Source: an uncultured Lachnospiraceae bacterium (GTDB taxonomy: Bacteria; Bacillota; Clostridia; Lachnospirales; Lachnospiraceae). From it: a stretch of DNA of 38,703 nt. Below, piece by piece: positions 32,406-38,703 of the stretch. The notes beneath the pieces are model-generated. The model saw only the letters and a list, made by a program, of their open reading frames with translations, did no database searches and was not told the DNA's origin. The stretch is taken from positions 1-38,703 of the forward strand of contig CAMVOY010000020.1 in assembly GCA_947169235.1 (NCBI GenBank), in the 5' to 3' direction. Position 1 is the first letter of the stretch; each line of letters starts with the position of its first letter. Position numbers and translations under genes: made by a program.

Positions 32406-35084
32406 ATGAACCTGATCAAAAAGTCACGAGAATACTTAAATAATCCTAAATACGATTTGAATGAACGTACCTTTGCGCTTCTTTCCGCAATCGGGCTTTT
32501 TGGATTGTTTCTTGCCATACTTGGCGGGTTTATCACCGGAGAGGCATTCTGGTCAATGGTATTGGCAGTGAGTTGTTTTGTCGTGTTTATTATCATGATC
32601 ATATTGGCGTTTAGGTTTCATAAGGTCAAAGTTATATCTGCAATAGTTGCATTTATTCTATCGGTGATCTTTATACCCTTAAACTTTTTCACGAGCGGAG
32701 CCATACATGGCGGAGCGGTATGCTGGAATATATTTGTTTCGGTTTACATCGGTATGATGCTCAGTGGAAAGATCAGGGTTTTCTTTTTGACGCTTGAGGC
32801 AATCTCAGTTGTTGCAACTTATTATGTTTATTACTGTTATCCCGAGCTTGCTACTGACCGAGGTGCATATACGGAATTCTCGGATTCTATCGTGTCATTT
32901 TTCCTGGTGAGTTTCATCATAGTTTTTATGACGGCTTTTCAGTCCGGCCTGCTTATCAGAGAGAATGAAAGGACCAAAAAGCAGAAGGATGAGATTGATG
33001 ACCTGAACCGTGCGCAGAACTCATTTTTCTCAAGTATGAGTCATGAGATACGTACTCCCATCAATACTATCGCCGGTCTTAATGAGATGATACTTCGTGA
33101 AAATGCATCAGATGAGATCAATGAGGATGCGATCAATATTCGTTCCGCAAGTCAGCTTCTCCTGCATTTGATCAATGATATTCTTGACATGTCAAAAATG
33201 CAGTCCGGACAGATGAAGCTTACCGAAAGCAATTATTACTGTGCTGATATGATCTCCGATGTGACGAGCATGATACATACCAGGGCCAACGAAAAAGGTC
33301 TTGAGTTTAATGTCGATGTTGCTCCGGGACTGCCTGAAGAGCTATGGGGAGATGATGTGAGGATCAGACAGATACTGATAAATGTCCTGAACAATGCAGT
33401 TAAGTATACACTTGAGGGCAGCGTGTCTCTTTCTGTTAGTGCCGAACGCGATTTGGAAAAACAGGTAAGGGTGATCTTTACAGTATCAGATACCGGTATT
33501 GGTATTCGCAAGGAAAATATACCGTTTTTGTTTGATGTATTTAAAAGGGTCGATGAGCAGAAAAATGCGAGGGTAGAGGGAACAGGTCTTGGTCTGTCTA
33601 TCGTAAAGCAGTTAGTCGATCTGATGGGTGGAAAGATATCTGTAAACAGCGTATATACAAAGGGTTCTACCTTTGTGATCGAGATACCGCAAAAGATTGT
33701 TGGAGACGGTGTCATAGGAGAGATAGACTTTTTCAAAAACAAGAGAACAAATGAATTAAAGGAATACAGTGCAAGTTTTGTTGCACCGGATGCGAATATC
33801 CTTGTGGTAGATGACACATCTGCAAATCTGATGGTCGTCTCAAAGCTTTTGCGTGAAACAAAGGTCAAAGTGACAACAGTGTTATCCGCGGAGGAGGCGC
33901 TGTCAAAGACTCTTGAGAATCACTATCATGTTATCTTTATGGATCACCTGATGCCTGATATGGACGGTATCGAATGCCTGAAGAGGATCAGGAACCAGAC
34001 CGGAGGAATGTGCAGAGAATCAAAGGTTGTTGCACTGACGGCAAATGCAGGTTCAGACAGATCAAGATTATATATGAGAGAGGGATTTGACTCATATCTG
34101 GTCAAGCCGGTGAGAGGCATAGATCTTGAGAACGAGCTTATAAAGCTTTTGCCGAGTGATCTTGTTACCATAGCAGATGAAAAGACCGACATAGAGAACA
34201 ATGCGAGCCTGTGGAGAGATGTTCATAAGAACAGGGCATCAGTGATCATCACAACAGACAGCGTTGCTTCTTTGCCGCAGAGTGTCCTGGATAAGTTCGG
34301 TATCAGGGTTATCCCCATAAGGGTGCAGACTCAGGACGGAGTTTTCCGTGATGGTATTGATATAGATTCGGAAGGCCTCATAAAGTTCATGACTGAAGAG
34401 GAAAAGAGAGTCATTATCAGGCCGATATCCGTTGATAGGTTTGAGTCGTTTTTTGCTTCATGTTTAAAGGATGCGAGAAATGTAATCTATATCTCCGGAT
34501 CCGGAGCAGTCAACAGATCGAGTTATCCGAATGCTGTTGAGGCTTCAAAAACTTTTGATAACGTACATGTTGTTAACAGCGGTCATCTGGCAGGTGCACT
34601 CGGTGCGATGTGTATGCTGGCGGCAAAGGCTGCTGCTGAGGGCGCAGAGACTGAAGAGATACTGGGTATGATTGACCGGATAAGACTTAATGTAAAAGCG
34701 GAATACATACTTCAGAATCTCGACTATCTGACCGAGGCAGGACAGATAGGAAGATTTTTTGCAAAGATAGTCAGGGCGTTCTCACTCCATCCGGTTGTAT
34801 ATGTGAATAATACAAAGATGAAGATGTATCGCGCATATATGGGTGGCACCAAGCGAGCATGGGCAAAGTATATAAAGAGAATACTTAAAAACGGTGTCGT
34901 TGCTGAAGATCAGGTCGCTGTATTTGGTACCGATTTAAAACGTCAGGACAGGGAATACATTACTGAGCAGATACAAAAACATGTAAAGTTTAAATCGGTT
35001 CAGTTTTTCAATGCCTCATCAGTTATGGCGTTTAACTGCGGACCGGGATCGTTTGGAATCGTAACTATTAAAAAACAAAAATAA
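32406..35084 (+). CDS. Membrane hybrid histidine kinase fused to a C-terminal DegV domain
   Basis: An 892-residue protein. About six membrane segments fill residues 20-185, followed by a short coiled region. HisKA has H213 in SMSHEIRTPINT; HATPase shows NVLNNAVKYT, DTGIGIRKE and GTGLGLSI. The receiver (about 463-590) has VVDDTSAN and D513 in IFMDHLMPDMDG. From about residue 612 to the end lies a full-length DegV domain: IITTDSVASLPQSVLDKFGI, then a YISGSGAVNRSS stretch, VVNSGHLAG, LQNLDYLTEAGQIGRF and HPVVYVNNTKM, in the order of the stand-alone DegV at 23962. There is no HPt. DegV proteins bind fatty acids, so a lipid-responsive kinase is a reasonable inference; direction of signalling is unknown. 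AAGGAG precedes the ATG. Confidence 0.92.
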   Translation: MNLIKKSREYLNNPKYDLNERTFALLSAIGLFGLFLAILGGFITGEAFWSMVLAVSCFVVFIIMIILAFRFHKVKVISAIVAFILSVIFIPLNFFTSGAIHGGAVCWNIFVSVYIGMMLSGKIRVFFLTLEAISVVATYYVYYCYPELATDRGAYTEFSDSIVSFFLVSFIIVFMTAFQSGLLIRENERTKKQKDEIDDLNRAQNSFFSSMSHEIRTPINTIAGLNEMILRENASDEINEDAINIRSASQLLLHLINDILDMSKMQSGQMKLTESNYYCADMISDVTSMIHTRANEKGLEFNVDVAPGLPEELWGDDVRIRQILINVLNNAVKYTLEGSVSLSVSAERDLEKQVRVIFTVSDTGIGIRKENIPFLFDVFKRVDEQKNARVEGTGLGLSIVKQLVDLMGGKISVNSVYTKGSTFVIEIPQKIVGDGVIGEIDFFKNKRTNELKEYSASFVAPDANILVVDDTSANLMVVSKLLRETKVKVTTVLSAEEALSKTLENHYHVIFMDHLMPDMDGIECLKRIRNQTGGMCRESKVVALTANAGSDRSRLYMREGFDSYLVKPVRGIDLENELIKLLPSDLVTIADEKTDIENNASLWRDVHKNRASVIITTDSVASLPQSVLDKFGIRVIPIRVQTQDGVFRDGIDIDSEGLIKFMTEEEKRVIIRPISVDRFESFFASCLKDARNVIYISGSGAVNRSSYPNAVEASKTFDNVHVVNSGHLAGALGAMCMLAAKAAAEGAETEEILGMIDRIRLNVKAEYILQNLDYLTEAGQIGRFFAKIVRAFSLHPVVYVNNTKMKMYRAYMGGTKRAWAKYIKRILKNGVVAEDQVAVFGTDLKRQDREYITEQIQKHVKFKSVQFFNASSVMAFNCGPGSFGIVTIKKQK

Positions 35085-35106
35085 TAAACATTGTTTGGAG
35101 AGAGTC

Positions 35107-35937
35107 ATGAGTACTACTGTTCTTATAGAAAAATATGATGTTTTGCTAAAGACTTTAGAATCATACAAAAAGGTTGCGGTTGCTTTTTCGGCCGGAGTCG
35201 ACTCGACATTTTTGCTTGAAGCCTGCGTAAAAGCTCTCGGTAAGGGAAACGTAGTTGCGATCACTGCGAAGTCATGTCTTATGCCTAAGGCTGAGTGTGA
35301 TGAGGCAAAAAAATATTGTAAAAAAAGAGGGATCAGGTGGGTATCGTTTGATCCCAAAATATTGCAGGTTGAGGGCTTGAGCGAGAACCCCAAAAACAGA
35401 TGCTATATTTGCAAAAAGCATATTTTTTCAGTGATGAAAAAAGCTGTATTTTCTGAGGGGTTCAAGTATCTTTTGGATGGATCAAACTTTGATGATGATG
35501 GTGATTTCAGACCCGGGATGAAAGCGCTGGAGGAATTGAAGATTAAAAGTCCATTGAGGGATTTGGCATTTACCAAAGAAGAAATAAGGTCTTTGTCACG
35601 AACTCTGGAGATCCCGACATGGGAAAAGCCATCTTATGCGTGTCTGGCTACCAGGATACCTTACGGTGAAGCGATAGATGAGGCAAAACTGAGCCTTGTA
35701 GAAAAGGCTGAGGATTACCTTAGGGGGCTCGGATTCAAAGAAGTCAGAGTGCGTGTCCATAACACAGTTATTGCGAGGATCGAGTTGAATCCCAATGATT
35801 TTTCGACCTTCATGAGAGGAGATATCAGACTTGAGGTGAACTCAGTGTTAAAGGGTATGGGATTTGCATATGTCAGCCTTGATCTGCAGGGCTACAGGAC
35901 AGGCAGTATGAACGAGGTACTGCCGGAGAGTCTGTAA
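35107..35937 (+). CDS. larE: LarE-like ATP-dependent sacrificial sulfur transferase
   Basis: PP-loop enzyme of 276 residues. Characterised LarE proteins adenylate and thiolate the nickel-pincer nucleotide precursor of lactate racemase, using a cysteine or an Fe-S cluster as sulfur source. Motifs: FSAGVDSTFLLEA (ATP site), ENPKNRCYICKKHIF, LLDGSNFDDDGDFRPGMKAL, KSPLRDLAFTKEEIR and KPSYACLATRIPYG. Cysteines in NRCYICK and SYACLA are candidates for sulfur donation or cluster binding. The ATG at 35107 follows GGAGAGAG; a TTG further left in frame lies before that site. No larA, larB or larC is in the window, so its nickel-cofactor role here is unproven. Confidence 0.88.
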   Translation: MSTTVLIEKYDVLLKTLESYKKVAVAFSAGVDSTFLLEACVKALGKGNVVAITAKSCLMPKAECDEAKKYCKKRGIRWVSFDPKILQVEGLSENPKNRCYICKKHIFSVMKKAVFSEGFKYLLDGSNFDDDGDFRPGMKALEELKIKSPLRDLAFTKEEIRSLSRTLEIPTWEKPSYACLATRIPYGEAIDEAKLSLVEKAEDYLRGLGFKEVRVRVHNTVIARIELNPNDFSTFMRGDIRLEVNSVLKGMGFAYVSLDLQGYRTGSMNEVLPESL

Positions 35938-35951
35938 GGGAGAACAAAACG

Positions 35952-36671
35952 ATGAAAAAGATACTTATTACAAATGATGACGGGATAATGTCAGACGGAT
36001 TGATAAGACTGGTTATAGTCGCAAAAAAATACGGCGAGATATGGGTAGTAGCTCCTGAAGGAGAGAGAAGTGCAATGAGCCACTGTATCACACTCAGAGA
36101 TACTATTGAGGTTAAGCCTGTTGAGGATTTCCCTGTTGATGGCGTACATGCATTTTCATGTAGCGGGACACCTGCTGACTGTGTAAGAGTAGGAGGATTG
36201 AGTGTTTTGCCTGAACGACCGGATGTCCTGATGTCAGGTATCAACTATGGCTATAATGCGGCGACGGATATCCAGTACTCGGGGACTCTGGGGGCTGCAT
36301 TTGAAGGTTCTTTTCAGGGATATCATGCCATCGCGGTGTCTGAGCCTGCTGAAGAATGTCACGAGATCACGGATGCTTATCTCGAGGAAGTTCTCGATGA
36401 AGCAATGGAATACAGGCTTGATTACGGACAGGTATATAATATAAACTTTCCAAAGGGAAAGTTGTCTGATTGTAAAGGTATACTTCGTGACAGAAAGGTA
36501 TCCAGAGGTATGTTTTATACTGACAGGTACAAGCAGACCAGAGAACGTGAAGACGGAGTGATGGAGCTGATGGTCGATGGAAGGTGGACCGCGGTCGGAG
36601 AGGAAGGAACTGATCTGGCGGCTATTGTAGACGGGTACATTTCCGTCGGGATAGTCAATAATGTGAGCTAA
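35952..36671 (+). CDS. surE: 5'/3'-nucleotidase SurE
   Basis: Metal-dependent survival protein that dephosphorylates nucleoside monophosphates; 239 residues. The N-terminal TNDDG (residues 7-11) supplies the metal-binding aspartates, followed by VVAPEGERSAMSHCIT, CSGTPADCVRVGG and MSGINYGYNAATDIQYSGTLGAA with the metal asparagine. The C-terminal part, with RTRED-like KQTRERED and TDLAAIVDGYISV, is normal. A GGGAG site about 10 bases upstream supports the ATG. It is the last gene of the operon, 14 bases after larE, and lacks an obvious hairpin terminator. Confidence 0.95.
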   Translation: MKKILITNDDGIMSDGLIRLVIVAKKYGEIWVVAPEGERSAMSHCITLRDTIEVKPVEDFPVDGVHAFSCSGTPADCVRVGGLSVLPERPDVLMSGINYGYNAATDIQYSGTLGAAFEGSFQGYHAIAVSEPAEECHEITDAYLEEVLDEAMEYRLDYGQVYNINFPKGKLSDCKGILRDRKVSRGMFYTDRYKQTREREDGVMELMVDGRWTAVGEEGTDLAAIVDGYISVGIVNNVS

Positions 36672-36675
36672 GGAC

Positions 36676-36704
36676 TTGCGTAATATGAACTGATATGATA
36701 TAAT
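36676..36704 (+). promoter_or_regulatory. Promoter for the DUF5684-copA unit
   Basis: TTGCGT (36676-36681) and a perfect TATAAT (36699-36704) are 17 bases apart, directly after the surE stop codon. Confidence 0.75.
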
Positions 36705-36754
36705 ACGCTAGTCTTTTAAAAACAAGAATAAAAAAGAAAGGACAGGTTATTGTT

Positions 36755-37582
36755 ATGAATTTTGGTGATATTGATTTCGACAATATCGACTGGGGTGATT
36801 TTGGCAGAGTCAGAGATTACAGTGATTTCGGAAACGCAGCAAATAGTGCGATCTGGGGTATTAACCTTGTTACGAACCTGATCTCGATCGCTATAGCAGT
36901 GCTTATGATCATTGCACTCTGGAAGGTCTTTAAAAAAGCCGGAAAGCCGGGTTGGCACGCGCTCATACCATTTTTGAATGTGTATGATCTTTACATCATC
37001 GCGTGGAAGAAAAAGGTAGCTGTGTCGATGCTTATCGTCAGCATTTGTACCTTCGTGTTGACCTTTGCCGGTGTAATAATGTTTATCGGTGGTCTTGGAG
37101 GCAGCTTCCTGAGCTTTTTTTCGCATGGTTACCAGATCGACAACAGTATAGACGGTCCGGTCACGATGTTCTTTATAGGACTGGGAGTGATGCTTCTCGG
37201 TGCATGCTGCTCGATCGTCTGCCTGGTATTTATGATCATTAACTACGTAAAGCTCGGACAGGCATTTGGCAAGAGCGGTGGATTCCTTGTGGGGCTTGCT
37301 CTGATCCCCATCGTATTTGTTTGTATCCTCGCGTTTGGCGATGCACAGTACCAGGGATATTGTGACAGTGAGGGATTCCATCCGAATGAGCCCGGATATG
37401 GTCCCGGTTATGGCGGCCCTACACCCGGATACTATCAGGCAAACATCCCTGAGCAGCCATACACTCCTTCGCAGACAGGCTCTGAGATTCCTGAGCCGCC
37501 GAGATACTGTAGCGGTTGCGGTACCAAAATAGTGCCGGGTTCGAAGTTCTGTAATAATTGTGGAAAGCAGTTGGTGAAGTAA
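36755..37582 (+). CDS. DUF5684-like membrane protein with C-terminal zinc ribbon
   Basis: A 275-residue protein of unknown role. An acidic N-terminus (MNFGDIDFDNIDWGDFG) precedes a membrane segment and the family-type stretch FKKAGKPGWHALIPFLNVYD. Three more hydrophobic segments follow, including a Gly-rich one and FVLTFAGVIMFIGG. A Pro/Gly/Tyr-rich linker (GYGPGYGGPTPGYYQ) leads to a zinc ribbon with two cysteine pairs, YCSGCGTKI and FCNNCGKQL. The ribbon is expected in the cytosol. The stop codon abuts the copA start with no gap. The adjacency could mean a metal-related role, but this is inference. Confidence 0.85.
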   Translation: MNFGDIDFDNIDWGDFGRVRDYSDFGNAANSAIWGINLVTNLISIAIAVLMIIALWKVFKKAGKPGWHALIPFLNVYDLYIIAWKKKVAVSMLIVSICTFVLTFAGVIMFIGGLGGSFLSFFSHGYQIDNSIDGPVTMFFIGLGVMLLGACCSIVCLVFMIINYVKLGQAFGKSGGFLVGLALIPIVFVCILAFGDAQYQGYCDSEGFHPNEPGYGPGYGGPTPGYYQANIPEQPYTPSQTGSEIPEPPRYCSGCGTKIVPGSKFCNNCGKQLVK

Positions 37583-38703
37583 ATGAAATATAGTGTTACG
37601 GGTATGGGGTGTGCTGCATGTCAGGCACGCGTGGAAAAGGCTGTATCTGCCGTTCCCGGTGTGTCTTCCTGTGCAGTAAGTCTACTTACAAACTCTATGA
37701 CCGTAGAGGGAAACGCCGATAGTGATGCCGTGATACAGGCGGTCACTGATGCAGGATATGGCGCGAAAGTATATGATGACTCTGATTCAGCTTCGGAAGA
37801 TAATTCCGAAGCTGATCGTTTAGAACCGGATATTAAACATCTTAAACACAGGCTGATTTGGTCTGTGCTATTTTTGATCTGTCTTATGTATATCACCATG
37901 GGACATCATATGTTGGGGCTTCCGTTGCCTTCATTTTTACATGAAAAATACGCAGCACTCGGTCTGATACAGATGGTCATAGCTCTGGTGGTTATGTGCA
38001 TCAACAGAGCATTTTTCATTGGCGGATTCAGGTCTGTTTTTCATCTGGCTCCGAATATGGATACTTTGGTTGCGCTCGGAAGCTCGGTGTCTTTTTTATG
38101 GAGTTCGTATATCCTTATCAGGATTGTCATGTTTTCCGGAGTAAACATGAGCCTCGATATCAGCAGGCTTTATCATGAGGGACTGTATTTCGAGTCTGCT
38201 GCCATGATACCGGCGCTGATCACGGTAGGTAAACTGTTGGAAGCGATATCAAAGGGGCGTACGACAAATGCGCTCAGGAGTTTGATGAAACTCAGGCCGA
38301 GGACTGCCGTTCTGATTCGTGACGGAGCTGAGGTTGTCGTAGGAATAGAGGAAGTGAAGATCGGTGATGTGTTCGCCGTAAAGGCGGGTCAGATCATACC
38401 GGTCGATGGAATTGTTGTTGATGGATCCGGAGCGGTTAATGAGTCCGTGCTTACGGGCGAATCTATCCCGGTAGATAAAAAGTCGGGAGATACCGTAAGT
38501 GCGGCGACAGTGAATATGTCCGGGTATCTGAGGTGTGAGACCACTCGTATCGGTAAGGATACAACTCTGTCTCAGATCATAAGAATGGTGTCTGATGCAG
38601 CTTCCACGAAGGCGCCGATCGCAAGGATAGCCGACAAGGTTTCCGGTGTGTTTGTGCCTGTCGTGATAGCGATAGCTTTGGTTGTATTTCTCGGATGGAT
38701 GAT
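37583..38703 (+). CDS. copA: Copper-type P1B ATPase, N-terminal part
   Basis: Heavy-metal pump, truncated by the window edge after about 373 residues. It starts at the ATG immediately following the upstream stop codon. The N-terminal HMA domain has the metal site GMGCAACQARV (about residues 7-17). Hydrophobic segments follow, with the AFFIGGFRSVFH and APNMDTLVALGSS motifs of P1B pumps. The actuator domain shows VGDVFAVKAGQIIPVDG and the TGES loop. The CPC metal site, DKTGT phosphorylation loop and nucleotide domain lie beyond the window, so copper specificity is judged from the N-terminal half only. No CsoR or CopY gene precedes it. Confidence 0.88.
   Translation, partial: MKYSVTGMGCAACQARVEKAVSAVPGVSSCAVSLLTNSMTVEGNADSDAVIQAVTDAGYGAKVYDDSDSASEDNSEADRLEPDIKHLKHRLIWSVLFLICLMYITMGHHMLGLPLPSFLHEKYAALGLIQMVIALVVMCINRAFFIGGFRSVFHLAPNMDTLVALGSSVSFLWSSYILIRIVMFSGVNMSLDISRLYHEGLYFESAAMIPALITVGKLLEAISKGRTTNALRSLMKLRPRTAVLIRDGAEVVVGIEEVKIGDVFAVKAGQIIPVDGIVVDGSGAVNESVLTGESIPVDKKSGDTVSAATVNMSGYLRCETTRIGKDTTLSQIIRMVSDAASTKAPIARIADKVSGVFVPVVIAIALVVFLGWM

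Overview
The window is chromosomal DNA of moderate GC from a low-GC Gram-positive anaerobe, most likely a member of the Lachnospiraceae (Clostridium cluster XIVa). This rests on strong AGGAGG-type ribosome binding sites, a DUF1836 protein, a DUF5684 membrane protein, DegV proteins, a comEA/comEC/holA neighbourhood, and several hybrid histidine kinases of a kind common in that family. No species assignment is possible from sequence reading alone.

Layout. (1) 1-1069: truncated IS110-family insertion sequence on the minus strand; its non-coding 5' region holds a 27-bp inverted repeat and may encode a bridge RNA. (2) 1136-2584: M20 dipeptidase. (3) 2673-8801: arginine/ornithine biosynthesis, argC divergent from argG-argJ-argB-argD, with a shared regulatory region at 3714-3884. 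(4) 8884-21336: a comEA ... comEC ... holA neighbourhood with signalling genes between its members: an OmpR-type two-component pair and a GerMN lipoprotein between comEA and comEC, then a 1495-residue hybrid kinase carrying an [FeFe]-hydrogenase-like module and a two-receiver protein between comEC and holA. (5) 21409-28462: tRNA-Ser(CGA), L,D-transpeptidase, sirtuin, DegV protein, small acidic membrane protein, PcrA helicase and DUF1836 regulator. (6) 28643-36671: a tightly spaced five-gene operon of an RNA m5U methyltransferase, two hybrid kinases (the second fused to a complete DegV domain), LarE and SurE. (7) 36755-38703: a DUF5684/zinc-ribbon membrane protein abutting a copper-type P1B ATPase that runs off the window.

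The most unusual content is the pair of hybrid kinases with fused metabolic-type modules. One (14975-19462) has a dCache sensor, HisKA, HATPase, receiver, two [4Fe-4S] motifs, an H-cluster domain, a further Fe-S motif, a second HisKA without ATPase, and an HPt. It keeps the four cysteines expected to hold the H-cluster but not the usual proton-relay cysteine, which fits H2 or redox sensing rather than catalysis. The other (32406-35084) ends in a full-length DegV (fatty-acid-binding) domain where the kinase encoded just upstream ends in an HPt. With the two-receiver protein at 19481-20284, which lacks a DNA-binding domain, these suggest multi-step phosphorelays responding to internal redox or lipid state; that is inference.

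At structural scale, five intergenic gaps hold long (80-140 nt) imperfect palindromes with paired outer arms and nested inner hairpins. Two share a GCACGCATGC motif near the apex.
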